Part shown: piece by piece, positions 1-9,051 of the stretch
How positions within the stretch are numbered: position 1 is the first letter of the stretch
Layout of the letters: every line of letters starts with the position of its first letter
Source: Corallococcus praedator
GTDB taxonomy: Bacteria > Myxococcota > Myxococcia > Myxococcales > Myxococcaceae
Assembly (NCBI RefSeq): GCF_003612125.1
Contig: NZ_RAWI01000022.1
Span: forward strand, 1 to 51,539
DNA length: 51,539 nt
Reading direction: 5' to 3'
Notes under the pieces: generated by a model
Database searches by the model: none
What the model was told of the DNA's origin: nothing
Seen by the model: only the letters and a program-made list of their open reading frames with translations
Translations under genes and position numbers: made by a program

Positions 1-64
1 GCCCCACCCCGCCGCCGCCCGGCACCGCCCGCGGGCGCGGTGCCGGGCGGCGGCGGGGTGGGGC
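1..64. repeat. Perfect 28-bp inverted repeat at window edge
   Basis: Bases 1-28 are the exact reverse complement of 37-64, with an 8-base spacer (ccgcgggc). The repeat lies inside the reading frame of the Pro-rich tail of the GTPase. Because one arm begins at base 1, the repeat may extend outside the window. It could be a real GC hairpin or a fold-back artefact at a contig end. Confidence 0.85.
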
Positions 65-665
65 GGGGCGGCGGGACGATGCGCTTGGCGCGCAGGTCCT
101 TGATGACCAGGCGGGTGATGGTCTTCAGCGTGTCCAGCACGCCGCGGCCGTTGGTGGCGGCCGTCTCGAAGTCGGGGACGCCGCGCGGGTTGAGCTCCCG
201 GCGCAGCTCCTCCACGGAGAGGGTGCCCTCCAGGTCGCGCTTGTTCCACTGCATCACCAGCGGGAAGCGCTCCAGGCGGATGCCGTTCTCCAGGAGGTTC
301 TCCTCCAGGTTGGCCAGCGACTCGCGGTTGGCGTCCATGGCCTCCGCCTGCGAGTCCGCCACGAACACCACGCCGTCGGCGCCCTGGAGCACCAGCTTGC
401 GGGTGGCGTTGTAGAAGACCTGGCCGGGCACGGTGTAGAGGGCGAGCCGCACGGAGCAGTCGCCCACGCGCTCCACCTTCACCGGCAGGAAGTCGAAGAA
501 GAGCGTCCGGTCGCCTTCGGTGGCGATGGACATCATCTCGCCGCGGTGCGCCGGGCGGACGGTCTCGTAGATCTTCCGCAGGGTCGTCGTCTTCCCGGAC
601 AGGCCCGGGCCGTAGAAGACGATCTTCGCCGCCACTTCGCGGGCCATCAGGTTCACGCTGCTCAC
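1..665 (-). CDS. MglA-like small Ras-family GTPase (C-terminus cut by window edge)
   Basis: A bacterial Ras-like GTPase of the MglA family, whose founding member sets cell polarity and gliding direction in Myxococcus. The P-loop GPGLSGKT lies at residues 19-26, followed by TVPGQVFY (the G3 region, typical of MglA rather than Ras), VFVADSQ and the guanine-specificity motif NKRD. The core of about 195 residues matches MglA length and is followed by a Pro-rich tail (RIVPPPRPTPPPP) that MglA lacks. The GTG start at 665 overlaps the TGA of anmK (GTGA), so translation is probably coupled; GTG 656 or ATG 647 are alternatives. The tail runs without a stop through the inverted repeat at 1-64 and off the window. 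The GTPase assignment is firm. A motility role is only inferred, since no MglB/roadblock partner is visible. Confidence 0.85.
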   Translation of the reverse strand, partial: MSSVNLMAREVAAKIVFYGPGLSGKTTTLRKIYETVRPAHRGEMMSIATEGDRTLFFDFLPVKVERVGDCSVRLALYTVPGQVFYNATRKLVLQGADGVVFVADSQAEAMDANRESLANLEENLLENGIRLERFPLVMQWNKRDLEGTLSVEELRRELNPRGVPDFETAATNGRGVLDTLKTITRLVIKDLRAKRIVPPPRPTPPPPGTAPAGGAGRRRGG

Positions 666-1825
666 GGTGTCAGCTTACCTAGAACGACTCGGCGCCTCGC
701 GCCAGTTGCGGGGCAAACATTCGCGGGCGTCCCCGCCCGGTGCTCGGCCGCGAGCAGGGCGAAAAGGGCCGCTTCCTTGGCTTCCTCGGGGAAGCCGAGC
801 ACGTCCAGCCGCTCCAGGGGCACCGGGGCCAGCCGCGCCCGCAGGTCCTCCATCAGCGCCGGATTCCGCGTCCCTCCACCGGAGACGTACACCGCTTCCA
901 GGCGCGGAAAGCGGGGGAACACCCAGGTCTCGAAGGCCCTCGCGGTGGCCTCCACGGTGAAGGCCCTCGCGGTGGCCATCAGGTCGTGGGGGCGCTCCGG
1001 TGCCGCCGCCCAGAGGCGCTCCACCAGGGGCTCCCCGAAGCCCTCGCGGCCGGCGCTGCGGGGCGGAGGCCGCGCGAGGAACGGATGGGCGAGCAGTTCC
1101 TCCAGGAGCGCGGGGAGCACCTGTCCGCGCGATGACAGGCTCCCGTCGCGGTCGCACCCGAGCCGTCCGTCCGTCATCCGGCGCGCCAGGCCGTCCAGCA
1201 CCATGTTGGCGGGCCCGGTGTCGAACGCGAGGGTGTCCTCCATGCGTGCTCCCACCACGCTCAGGTTGCCGATGCCGCCCAGGTTGAGGAACGCGCGCGT
1301 GGCGTCCGGCCGCTCGCGGTTTCGGAAGACGGCCCAGTCCAGGTAGGGCACGAGCGGCGCGCCCTGGCCGCCCACGGCCATGTCCCGGGTGCGGAAGTCG
1401 CTGACGACGGGCAGGCCGGTTCTCTCGGCGATGACGTCCGCCTCGCCAATCTGGAGCGTGGAGGGCGTGGGGGACAGGTCCGACGGCAGGTGGGCCATCG
1501 TCTGGCCGTGCGAGCCGACGACGTGGACGTCCCCGGGGGCCACGCCCGCGCGCGCGATGACGGCGAGCACGGCTTCGGCGAACTGTTCGCCCAGCTCGAA
1601 GTTGAGCGCGCACAGGCTCCGGGCGTCCTGGGGGCCCAGCACCCGCGCGATGAGGTCCGGCGCGAAGGGGCGTGAGACGTGGGCCAGCAGTTGGAGCGTC
1701 ACGTCCGCGCCGGTGCCCTCCACCCGGCACAGCGCGGCCTCCGCCGCGTCCACGCTGGTGCCGGACAGCACGCCCACGCACAGCCGGGGCGGCAGGAACG
1801 CGGAGGTCGGTGGGGCGGGGCGCAT
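662..1825 (-). CDS. anmK: Anhydro-N-acetylmuramic acid kinase
   Basis: Phosphorylates and opens 1,6-anhydro-MurNAc released from peptidoglycan turnover, giving MurNAc-6-phosphate, the substrate of the MurQ etherase encoded just upstream. The protein has 387 residues, about the usual length. Visible family motifs are the N-terminal phosphate-binding segment GVLSGTSVD (18-26), GSHGQTM, the central NLGGIGNLSVV, AFDTGPANMVLD and the C-terminal GGGTRNPAL. After SGTSVD the usual Gly is Ala (DAAEAAL), a mild variation. ATG 1825 was chosen because the SGTSVD strand starts about 20 residues in. Order on the minus strand is murQ, anmK, GTPase, so the recycling pair is probably one transcription unit with the GTPase. 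Confidence 0.93.
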   Translation of the reverse strand: MRPAPPTSAFLPPRLCVGVLSGTSVDAAEAALCRVEGTGADVTLQLLAHVSRPFAPDLIARVLGPQDARSLCALNFELGEQFAEAVLAVIARAGVAPGDVHVVGSHGQTMAHLPSDLSPTPSTLQIGEADVIAERTGLPVVSDFRTRDMAVGGQGAPLVPYLDWAVFRNRERPDATRAFLNLGGIGNLSVVGARMEDTLAFDTGPANMVLDGLARRMTDGRLGCDRDGSLSSRGQVLPALLEELLAHPFLARPPPRSAGREGFGEPLVERLWAAAPERPHDLMATARAFTVEATARAFETWVFPRFPRLEAVYVSGGGTRNPALMEDLRARLAPVPLERLDVLGFPEEAKEAALFALLAAEHRAGTPANVCPATGARRRVVLGKLTP

Positions 1826-1890
1826 GCCCTGAAGTCTAAAGCCCTGCTCCCACGCTCGCCGGACCCCAGCCCCCCGGGTCCCCCCGGTGT

Positions 1891-2853
1891 TCAGGACCGA
1901 CGGCGCCGGGGGCCTTTTCCGTTCGCCTTGGACACGGCCGTCCGTCCGGGCACGGGAGGGGCAAGCGCTCGCAGGCCTCCGTCCTCCAACCTGCGCCGCG
2001 CCTGGGCGGGCGGGAGCCCGGTGAAGTGCATGGCCAGCGCCAACTTCACGCTGTCCCCCGCCGCCGCGAGCAGGGCCTGGGCCCGCGCCGGAGGCAGGTC
2101 CGTCAGCTCCGCCACCATGCGCGCCGCGCGGGCCTTGAGCTTCACGTTCGTGGGGCGCACGTCCACCATGCGCCCCCGGTACACCTTGCCCAGCGCCACG
2201 AAGGCCGCCGTGGTGAGCGCGTTCAGCACCAGCTTCGTCGCCGTGCCCGCCTTGAGCCGCGTGGAGCCCGCCACCACCTCCGGCCCCGTGCGCGCCAGCA
2301 CCACCGTGTCCGCCCGCATGGGCCTGCCGGGTGGGTTGCAGCACACCAGCACCGTGTGCGCCCCCCGGCGGCGGGCCTCGTCCAGCGCGCCCCGGACGTA
2401 GGGCGTGGACGCGCTCGCGGAGATGCCGCACACCACGTCGCGCGCCGTCGCCCGGAAGGTGCGCACCGCCCGGGCTCCCGCCTCGACGTCGTCCTCGGCG
2501 CCCTCCACGGCGCGCGTCAGGGCCCGCTTCCCACCGGCGATGGCCGCCTGGACGCAGGTGGCCGGCACGCCGAAGGTGGGGGGACACTCGCTGGCATCGA
2601 GCACGCCGAGCCGTCCGCTGGTGCCGGCGCCCACGTAGAGCAGCCTGCCACCGACGCGCAACGCTTCCGCCACGGTCCGGGCCGCCGCCGAGATGGCCGG
2701 CAGGGCCTCGCGCACCGAGCGAAGGGCGATCAGGTCTTCTTGATGCAACCGTCGGACGACCGCCTCGACAGGGAGGAGGTCCAGATCATCCGCGCGGGGG
2801 TGGAGCCGTTCGGTGGGCGGAAGCGCTGCTTTTGGGGCGCGCGTCGTGCCCAC
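1891..2853 (-). CDS. murQ: N-acetylmuramic acid 6-phosphate etherase
   Basis: Cleaves the lactyl ether of MurNAc-6-phosphate to GlcNAc-6-phosphate and D-lactate in cell-wall recycling. The 320-residue protein has the SIS-fold phosphosugar signature GAGTSGRLGVLDASECPPTFG (a single segment near residue 75), GISASASTPYV, and the etherase segment STRLKAGTATKLVLN. A basic tail (GKGPRRRRS) extends slightly past the usual end of about 300 residues. It lies 65 bp upstream of anmK on the same strand, so the two consecutive enzymes of anhydro-MurNAc salvage are paired. The 17-bp gap after rpmB suggests possible read-through from the ribosomal gene, which is upstream on this strand. Confidence 0.93.
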   Translation of the reverse strand: MGTTRAPKAALPPTERLHPRADDLDLLPVEAVVRRLHQEDLIALRSVREALPAISAAARTVAEALRVGGRLLYVGAGTSGRLGVLDASECPPTFGVPATCVQAAIAGGKRALTRAVEGAEDDVEAGARAVRTFRATARDVVCGISASASTPYVRGALDEARRRGAHTVLVCCNPPGRPMRADTVVLARTGPEVVAGSTRLKAGTATKLVLNALTTAAFVALGKVYRGRMVDVRPTNVKLKARAARMVAELTDLPPARAQALLAAAGDSVKLALAMHFTGLPPAQARRRLEDGGLRALAPPVPGRTAVSKANGKGPRRRRS

Positions 2854-2870
2854 CGGAAGGACCCCGGACT

Positions 2871-3062
2871 TCAGGCGGCCTTGGTCACCTTGCCCGCCTT
2901 GATGCAGCGGGTGCAGGCCAGAACGCGTTCGATGCGGCCCTCGACGTTCGCCCGCAGCTTCTGCAGGTTCGGCAGGGTCCGCTTCTTGGTCTTGTTGTTC
3001 GCGTGGCTGACGTTGTTACCCACCAGCGGACGCTTCCCACAGAGGTCGCACTTCCACGCCAT
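2871..3062 (-). CDS. rpmB: 50S ribosomal protein L28
   Basis: A 63-residue L28, a component of the large ribosomal subunit. The four-cysteine zinc-ribbon form is present: C5-x2-C8 near the N-terminus ([10 protein letters not shown]) and C50-x2-C53 near the C-terminus (CTRC), so this is the C+ paralogue type. Basic core residues ([13 protein letters not shown]) are typical of the family. The start is fixed by the strong ribosome-binding site AAGGAG at 3072-3077, nine bases upstream of ATG 3062. No neighbouring ribosomal genes are present. Confidence 0.95.
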   Translation of the reverse strand: MAWKCDLCGKRPLVGNNVSHANNKTKKRTLPNLQKLRANVEGRIERVLACTRCIKAGKVTKAA

Positions 3063-3167
3063 GACTGCTAACTCCTTGAAAACTGGGGCGTTCTACAGCA
3101 GCCCATAAAAGAGCGGCGGACCCTACCAGAAACAGTCCGAAAATCCAGCCGGATCCGTGAGGGAAAC

Positions 3168-4688
3168 CTATCCCTTGAGGGGATCCTTCTTCTTCAGCAT
3201 CTCCTGCACCAGCTTCGCGGCCCGCATTCCGGCCAGGAGTTCACCCTCCAGGCCCAGGCCGGGCAGCACCTCGCGGCCCGCCAGGATCACGTTCTTCGCG
3301 GGCGTGCGCTGCTTCAACCCCGTGACGCCCAGGAAGGCTTCCGCTTCGAAGCTGTAGAGGGGGTGGGGCATGAGGCGGCTGCCGCGCACTCCCCCGGCGT
3401 CCAGGTAGGGGGCCGACCGCAGCGCGCGGTGCTGCTTCGTGAAGGGCATCAGCCGGTCCAGGTGGTCGTCGATCTTCGACGCCAGGGCCTGGAGGTGCTC
3501 CTCGCCCAGTTCGCGCGCGGAGGCCGGGACGAAGGCGCCCGCGCACACCACGCGCACGCCCTCCACGTCCCGGGTGTTGCCCGCGGTGGTGGTGCGCGCC
3601 GGGTGCTGCTGCACGAGCATGGGGCCCAGCTCCGGGTCCTGGGTGTCCACCAGCACCAGTTCGCCCATGCCGCGCGGGAGCGCCGACTCCGGCACCACCC
3701 AGTTCACGCTGAAGAGCAGGGACTTGGTGTTGGACTGGTCCAGGTGCTCCAGCAGGCCCCGGTGGTGCTTCTTGTCCGTCACCAGCCGGCGGAGGGCCCC
3801 GGAGTCCGTGGCCGTCACCAGGCAGGAGGCCCGGTAGAGCGTGTCCGAGCGCACCAGCTTCACGCCCGCGAACTTGCTGCCGTCGAACGCCAGCTCCTCG
3901 ACGATGAAGCCCGCCGGGTTGTCGCGGCCCAGCACGTCCCCGCCCAGCTCCGCCAGCCGCCGGGTGAGGACGTCGCGCAGGGCGTCCATGCCGCCGGGGT
4001 AGGTGGAGGGCGCGGCGAGCACCTGGGACAGGGCCCGGGTGAGCGTCAGGGGCGCGGAGGGCTTCTCCAGGTGCACCACGAAGGGCAGCAGGCCGCGCAC
4101 CAGGGACAGCGCGGGGTCCTCGCTCGCGAGCCGGGGCGTGGCCTCCAGGCCCGGGTGCTCCTTGATGAGCCCCTTGAGCTTCCAGCCGTCGAAGAAGCCG
4201 TCGGGGGGCAGCTGGGGGCCCGTCTTGAAGAAGGCGTCGGTGGCCTCGTGCTGGGCGGCGCTGCCGGCCAGGGCGCCCTGGATGCCTTCGCCGGCCTCGC
4301 CGAACTCGCGCGTCAGCTCCGAGCGGCGGCGCGCGGCGTCCGTGGTCAGGTCCACCCGGTTCTTCGGCAGCACCAGCTGGAGCTCGGGCGTGTGGGGGCG
4401 CATCGCCCGGCCGATGACGGTGGACAGGCCCAGCTCGGTGAGGGCCTCCTCCACCGCGGGCATCGCCTTGAGGGGCGGCGCGACGAAGGGGGCATAGGGC
4501 AGCACGAAGCCGTCGTGCTCGTAGCCGGGGCCCATGCCGTCGTGCTCCACCAGCAACACGCGGTGGTTGCGCTTCGCCAGGAGCGCGGCGGCGAGCGCGC
4601 CTCCGACCTGGCTGCCCAGCACGATGACGTCGTACACGTGCCGGGACGGGCCCGAGGGGAGCTTGAGTTTGGCGGCGGACGTCGACAT
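3168..4688 (-). CDS. FAD-dependent oxidoreductase, phytoene-dehydrogenase-like
   Basis: A 506-residue flavoprotein of the amine-oxidase/phytoene desaturase superfamily. The N-terminal Rossmann motif (VIVLGSQVGGALAAALLA, from residue 21) uses GSQVGG in place of the standard GxGxxG and ends with an acidic residue (LLVEHD) for the adenine ribose. The C-terminal FAD segment VILAGREVLPGLGLEGE is also recognisable. The middle domain (about 100-400) shows no substrate-specific motif I can name, and no carotenoid genes are nearby, so a carotenoid role is not supported; any desaturase, isomerase or oxidase chemistry is possible. The gene follows the HAD gene by 86 bp on the same strand. Confidence 0.75.
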   Translation of the reverse strand: MSTSAAKLKLPSGPSRHVYDVIVLGSQVGGALAAALLAKRNHRVLLVEHDGMGPGYEHDGFVLPYAPFVAPPLKAMPAVEEALTELGLSTVIGRAMRPHTPELQLVLPKNRVDLTTDAARRRSELTREFGEAGEGIQGALAGSAAQHEATDAFFKTGPQLPPDGFFDGWKLKGLIKEHPGLEATPRLASEDPALSLVRGLLPFVVHLEKPSAPLTLTRALSQVLAAPSTYPGGMDALRDVLTRRLAELGGDVLGRDNPAGFIVEELAFDGSKFAGVKLVRSDTLYRASCLVTATDSGALRRLVTDKKHHRGLLEHLDQSNTKSLLFSVNWVVPESALPRGMGELVLVDTQDPELGPMLVQQHPARTTTAGNTRDVEGVRVVCAGAFVPASARELGEEHLQALASKIDDHLDRLMPFTKQHRALRSAPYLDAGGVRGSRLMPHPLYSFEAEAFLGVTGLKQRTPAKNVILAGREVLPGLGLEGELLAGMRAAKLVQEMLKKKDPLKG

Positions 4689-4774
4689 GGCTGTCGAACA
4701 CTACACAACGTCACCGCGTCTGGCGCCCTTTTGGCGCGTTGGTTTCGGTCCGGGGGGCGGGTCCGGACGGCCCG

Positions 4775-5464
4775 TCAGGGACGCGCGGAGAACAGCCGCG
4801 CCAGCAGCTCCGGGGGCAGCGTGTCGAAGTCCGTGGCGGTGTAGTGGGCGCCGGCCTTCTTCAGGAGCTCGGCGGTGGTGGTGGTGGTGATGCCCACGGT
4901 GACCATGCCGGCGGCGCGCGCGGACAGCACGCCGTTGATGGCGTCCTCGAAGGCCACGCACGCTTCCGGGGGCACCTTCAGCGCCTGGGCCGCCGCGAGG
5001 AAGATGTCCGGCGCGGGCTTGCCCCGGGTCACCTGTTCCGCGCCCACGACGGTCGCGAAGAGCGACCGCACGCCGAGCCCGTCCAGCACCAGTTCGCGGT
5101 TGCCCTGCGGCGCGGCGGTGGCCACGGCCATGGGCAGGCGCGCGTCGCGCAGCCGGTGGAGGAAGCCTTCGGCGCCCCGGTGCAGCGCGAGGTAGGGCCG
5201 GTAGATGGCGCGGTAGTGGGACTCCTTCTCCTCCGCGAGCGCATCCAGCTCCGCGACGGACAGCGTGCGCCCCAGGAGCTCCGGGAAGATCTCCTCGTTC
5301 TTCTTCCCCGCGAACTCGTTCTGGAACCGTTCGGCGGTCAGGTTCTCCAGCCCGAGCTTCCGGGCAAGCGTCACCCACGCCCGGTTGTGGAAGTCCATGT
5401 TGTCGACAAGCGTGCCGTCCATGTCGAAGACGGCGGCGCGCAGGGGGGCGGCTGCGGAAGTCAT
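4775..5464 (-). CDS. HAD-superfamily phosphatase / beta-phosphoglucomutase-like
   Basis: A 229-residue HAD hydrolase, subfamily IA. Motif I is FDMDGTLVDN (nucleophile D14, acid/base D16), the helical cap follows (about 25-95), motif II is ATAAPQ, motif III is GKPAPDIF and motif IV is AFEDAINGV. This layout matches sugar-phosphate phosphatases and beta-phosphoglucomutases, which cannot be told apart here. A run of five Thr (GITTTTTAEL) is encoded by a short triplet repeat near 4872-4890. The start is divergent from the 3-hydroxyisobutyryl-CoA hydrolase gene, with less than 90 bp between them. Confidence 0.85.
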   Translation of the reverse strand: MTSAAAPLRAAVFDMDGTLVDNMDFHNRAWVTLARKLGLENLTAERFQNEFAGKKNEEIFPELLGRTLSVAELDALAEEKESHYRAIYRPYLALHRGAEGFLHRLRDARLPMAVATAAPQGNRELVLDGLGVRSLFATVVGAEQVTRGKPAPDIFLAAAQALKVPPEACVAFEDAINGVLSARAAGMVTVGITTTTTAELLKKAGAHYTATDFDTLPPELLARLFSARP

Positions 5465-5547
5465 TTGCTTCCCATACCGTTTTCCGTCGGCTTGTCACCC
5501 CTGAATCTCCCCATGTGTGCATGGCCGGGCCTGATATCCCCGGAGGC

Positions 5548-6621
5548 ATGAGCGAGGACGTGCTGCTGGAGACCCGGGGGGCCGTGGGCCTTGTCACCCT
5601 CAACCGCCCGAAGGCGCTCAATGCGCTCTCGCTGGAGATGTGCCGGGCGCTGCACCCCCGACTGGATGCCTGGGCGGCGGATCCGGCCGTGAAGGCGGTG
5701 GTCATTCGCGGCGCGGGAGGCAAGGCGTTCTGCGCGGGAGGGGACGTGCGCGCGGTGGCCGGGTCGGTTGGCCGCACGGAGGGGGGCGGGTCCCTGTCGA
5801 GCGAGTTCTTCCTCGCGGAGTACGCGCTCAACCACCGCATCCACCATTTCCCGAAGCCCTTCATCGCGCTGGTGGACGGCATCTGCATGGGCGGGGGACT
5901 GGGGCTGTCGGTGCACGGCGGGTTCCGGGTGGTCACGGAGAAGCTGGTGCTCGCGATGCCGGAGACGGGCATCGGCATCTTCCCGGACGTGGGCGGTGGC
6001 TGGTTCCTGCCGCGCTTCCCGGGCGAGGCGGGCACGTACCTGGGGCTGACGGGCGCGCGGTGTGACGCGGCGGACGCGGTGTGGCTGGGGTACGCGACGC
6101 ACCGGGTGGAGGCTTCGCGCCTGGAGGAAGTCCTGGGCGCGCTGGTGGCCGCGGACTGGAGCGGACTGGCGCACCATGTGGCGGCGCACGTGCTCGCGGG
6201 CTTCATCGCGGAGCCGGGGACCTCCTCGCTGGAGGCCCGGGCGGAGGCCATCCACCGGTGCTTCCAGGGGAACCGGGTGGAGGACATCCTCGCGGCGCTG
6301 GAGCGGGAGGGGTCGACGTGGGCGGAGGAGACGCGGGCCACGCTGCTGCGCATGTCGCCCACGAGCTTGAAGGTGACGCTGCGGCAGCTTCGTGAAGGAC
6401 GCGGTCGGGACTACGACACGATGGCGCGCGTGGAGTACCGGCTGAGCCAGGCGCTGACCGCGCGGCCGGACTTCCGGGAGGGGATTCGCGCCGTGCTGGT
6501 GGACAAGGATCAGAAGCCGCGCTGGAGCCCGGCCACGCTCGCGGAGGTGACGGACGCGGAGGTGGAGGCGTGCTTCGCGCCGCGACCCGGGGACGAGCTG
6601 GTGCTGCCGTCGTTGGACTGA
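5548..6621 (+). CDS. 3-hydroxyisobutyryl-CoA hydrolase (crotonase superfamily)
   Basis: Hydrolyses 3-hydroxyisobutyryl-CoA in valine degradation, by family membership. The 357-residue length and the segment AMPETGIGIFPDVGGGWFLPR separate this group from the shorter enoyl-CoA hydratases. Other marks are LNRPKALNALS (CoA binding), GAGGKAFCAGGDV (oxyanion hole) and GICMGGGLGLSVHG. The chosen ATG (5548) gives the usual N-terminus (MSEDVLLETRG). GGAGG sits only one base upstream, and in-frame ATGs at 5515 and 5521 are alternatives, so the start is uncertain. No other branched-chain amino-acid degradation gene is adjacent. Confidence 0.88.
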   Translation: MSEDVLLETRGAVGLVTLNRPKALNALSLEMCRALHPRLDAWAADPAVKAVVIRGAGGKAFCAGGDVRAVAGSVGRTEGGGSLSSEFFLAEYALNHRIHHFPKPFIALVDGICMGGGLGLSVHGGFRVVTEKLVLAMPETGIGIFPDVGGGWFLPRFPGEAGTYLGLTGARCDAADAVWLGYATHRVEASRLEEVLGALVAADWSGLAHHVAAHVLAGFIAEPGTSSLEARAEAIHRCFQGNRVEDILAALEREGSTWAEETRATLLRMSPTSLKVTLRQLREGRGRDYDTMARVEYRLSQALTARPDFREGIRAVLVDKDQKPRWSPATLAEVTDAEVEACFAPRPGDELVLPSLD

Positions 6622-6650
6622 GCCGTGATGCGGAACTGCACGAGGGAGGG

Positions 6651-7181
6651 CTACAGGTCCTCGTCGCTCACGACGGTGCGTCCGTCCGCGCGCAGCAGCG
6701 CGGTCGTGATGCCTTCACCCGGACGCAGCACGCCGGTGTCGTAGACGCGCTGGCTGCCGCATGAAGGGCTCTTCTCCTTCAGCAGCGCCACCGGGACCTC
6801 GAACCGCCGCGCGGCATCCAGCGCGAGTCGTGCGCCGTCCTGGAATGCCTCGGTACGGTCCTCACGGGTCTCCCGCGTGAGGGCCCGTGCACGGCCGGCC
6901 CAGACATCCACACCCGTGCCTCCGGACAGGTCCACGGGAGGGCGGGGGATGCCCATGCCCGCGGCGGCTTCCGGACAGATGGGCACCACGGACTTTCCAT
7001 CCAGCGCCGCGAGCACGCGCTCCGAGCGCTGCGAGCGCCCGTCATACCGACACGCCTCACCCAGCAGGCACGCGCTCACCAGGACCACGGGCGCATCGCG
7101 CAGGGCCTGCCGTCGCGCATCTCGGGCGGAAGCTTCGGAGGAAGGACTCCGCGCCCCGTCCGGATCCATCACCACCGTCAC
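6651..7181 (-). CDS. DUF523 family protein
   Basis: A 176-residue protein with the DUF523 hallmarks: VSACLLGEACRYDG near residue 35, VVPICPE, and VALLKEKSPSCGS. The conserved Cys residues in these three motifs suggest metal or cluster binding, but the family has no assigned reaction that I can apply. The GTG start overlaps the purN stop (GTGA), so it is probably the last gene of a purM-purN-DUF523 operon and may be translationally coupled. It ends 29 bp from the convergent hydrolase gene. Confidence 0.85.
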   Translation of the reverse strand: MTVVMDPDGARSPSSEASARDARRQALRDAPVVLVSACLLGEACRYDGRSQRSERVLAALDGKSVVPICPEAAAGMGIPRPPVDLSGGTGVDVWAGRARALTRETREDRTEAFQDGARLALDAARRFEVPVALLKEKSPSCGSQRVYDTGVLRPGEGITTALLRADGRTVVSDEDL

Positions 7182-7843
7182 TTCGGGGCACCCGGACTGC
7201 GCAGGGCCATCCCATCTCCCGTGACGATCGCATCCACCCGGGTGCGCATCCCATCCAGGGTCACCGCGCCCGTCACCGCCAGCCGCACGGCGAGCGGATA
7301 CAGCCGGTGCTCCTCCGCGAGGATGCGCGCACTCAGGCTGGCTTCGTCATCCTGCGGGAGCACCGGCACCGCCGCCTGCGCGATGATGGGCCCGGTGTCC
7401 GTGCCCGCGTCCACGTAGTGCACCGTGCACCCGGCCACCTTCACCCCTCGCTCCAGCGCCTGGCGCTGCGCATGCAACCCCGGGAACGCGGGCAGCAGGG
7501 AAGGGTGGATGTTCAGCACGCGCCCCGGGAAGTGCCTCAGGAAGTCCGCGCTCACCAACCGCATGAACCCCGCGAGGCATACCCACTCCACGCCCGCGTC
7601 GGCCAGCACGCCGAGCACCGCCGCCTCGAAGTCCGCCTTGGACGCGAAGCCCTTGTGGTCCACTACCTCCGCGCGCACGCCCGCCTTGCGCGCGCGCTCC
7701 AACCCATAGGCGGTGGGCATGTTGGACACCACGCACGCCACCTCGGCCGGGAAGTCCGCCTGCCCGGCCGCGTCGAGCAGCGCCTGCAGGTTGCTCCCGC
7801 CACCGCTGATGAGCACCCCCAGCCGCGCCCGCTTCGCGCTCAT
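7178..7843 (-). CDS. purN: Phosphoribosylglycinamide formyltransferase
   Basis: Transfers the formyl group of 10-formyl-tetrahydrofolate to GAR, the third step of purine synthesis. The 221-residue protein carries the GAR-binding loop [12 protein letters not shown] near the N-terminus and the catalytic Asn-His-Asp set in [12 protein letters not shown] and [11 protein letters not shown]. The ATG overlaps the purM stop by four bases (ATGA), indicating tight coupling with the enzyme two steps later in the pathway. The C-terminus overlaps the start of the DUF523 gene. Confidence 0.95.
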   Translation of the reverse strand: MSAKRARLGVLISGGGSNLQALLDAAGQADFPAEVACVVSNMPTAYGLERARKAGVRAEVVDHKGFASKADFEAAVLGVLADAGVEWVCLAGFMRLVSADFLRHFPGRVLNIHPSLLPAFPGLHAQRQALERGVKVAGCTVHYVDAGTDTGPIIAQAAVPVLPQDDEASLSARILAEEHRLYPLAVRLAVTGAVTLDGMRTRVDAIVTGDGMALRSPGAPK

Positions 7844-8877
7844 GGGTCGATGACCGCCGTGGCCTCGCCCTGGCCCGCTTCCACCCGGCCCACCTCGGAC
7901 GCTTCCACGCCCCGGCCGCGCAGCACCTCCAGCGCCTGGGCCACGTCCTCCTTCGCCACCACGACGATGAGGCCCAGGCCCATGTTGAACGTGCTGAACA
8001 TCTCATCGCGCGCGACGTTGCCCGTCTTCGCGATGAGGTCGAAGATGGCCGGCTTCTTCCACGCCGACTCGTTCAGCACCGCGCGCGTCCCGTCCGGCAG
8101 GCACCGGGGCAGGTTGCCCGGGATGCCGCTGCCGGTGATGTGCGCCATGCCCTTCACCTTCACCGCCTGGCACAGCGCGAGCGCGTCCTTCACGTAGATG
8201 CGCGTGGGCTCCAGCAGCGCGTCGCCCAGCGGCCGATCCAACCCCAGGGGCGTCACGTCCAGCGGCAGCTTCGCGTCGTCCAGCAGCACCTTGCGCGCCA
8301 GCGAGTAGCCGTTGCTGTGCAGCCCCGACGACGTCAGGCCGATGAGCGCATCCCCCGGCTTCACCGTCTTGCCGTCGATGATGGCCGAGCGCTCCACCAC
8401 GCCCACGCAGAAGCCCGCGACGTCGTACTCGCCGCGCGCGTAGAAGCCGGGCATCTCCGCCGTCTCTCCGCCCAGCAGCGCGCACCCCGCCTGCTCGCAG
8501 CCAAGCGCGATGCCCTTCACCACCTCCGCCGCCGCGTCCACCTCCAGCTTGCCGGTGGCGAAGTAGTCCAGGAAGAAGAGCGGCTCCGCGCCGCAGGTGA
8601 GGATGTCGTTCACCGACATGGCGACCAGGTCGATGCCCACCGTGTCATGGCGCCCCGCGAGGAAGGCCACCTTGAGCTTGGTGCCCACGCCGTCGGTGCC
8701 CGCCACCAGCACCGGCGCCTGGTACTTGCCGGGCGGCAGGGCGAACAGTCCGCCGAACCCACCCACCCCGGCCAACACCTCGGGGCGCGTGGTGCGCGCG
8801 GCATGGGGCTTGATTCGTTCGACGAACGCGTCGCCGGCCTCGATGTCTACGCCGCTCTGCTTATAGGTCGTTCCCAC
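7840..8877 (-). CDS. purM: Phosphoribosylformylglycinamidine cyclo-ligase (AIR synthetase)
   Basis: ATP-dependent closure of FGAM to aminoimidazole ribotide in purine synthesis. The 345-residue protein matches the usual length. Motifs include the N-terminal [38 protein letters not shown] (ATP binding) and [10 protein letters not shown]. The GTG at 8877 gives the family N-terminus; the open frame continues far upstream, but that sequence does not resemble PurM and is rejected. An AG-rich stretch (gggagggg, 8893-8900 on the plus strand) lies somewhat far upstream. It heads the purM-purN-DUF523 unit and diverges from the CRP-type regulator across 174 bp, in which I see no convincing promoter. 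Confidence 0.94.
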   Translation of the reverse strand: MGTTYKQSGVDIEAGDAFVERIKPHAARTTRPEVLAGVGGFGGLFALPPGKYQAPVLVAGTDGVGTKLKVAFLAGRHDTVGIDLVAMSVNDILTCGAEPLFFLDYFATGKLEVDAAAEVVKGIALGCEQAGCALLGGETAEMPGFYARGEYDVAGFCVGVVERSAIIDGKTVKPGDALIGLTSSGLHSNGYSLARKVLLDDAKLPLDVTPLGLDRPLGDALLEPTRIYVKDALALCQAVKVKGMAHITGSGIPGNLPRCLPDGTRAVLNESAWKKPAIFDLIAKTGNVARDEMFSTFNMGLGLIVVVAKEDVAQALEVLRGRGVEASEVGRVEAGQGEATAVIDP

Positions 8878-9051
8878 GGGCCGGCCTTGTACCCCTCCCA
8901 GGGGGTCCTGTCTCGGGCCTCGGCGTCCCCGTGTCGGGTTTGCGGCGGCGACCGTGCCCCCCGGCATGAAGACCGTCCTGCCTCGCCACCGCGCGATATC
9001 GCTCTGGGATATTTGACCGGTGGGGTGGGGGCTGATTGACTCGCGGGCCAG

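Noticed and set aside
932-977. 19-bp repeat, two copies 27 bp apart
   Set aside because: It lies inside anmK and encodes ATARAF twice; the protein aligns with the family without an insertion, so it is chance codon similarity.
4872-4890. GGT triplet run
   Set aside because: It encodes Thr residues in the HAD protein; it is too short to call a phase-variable tract.
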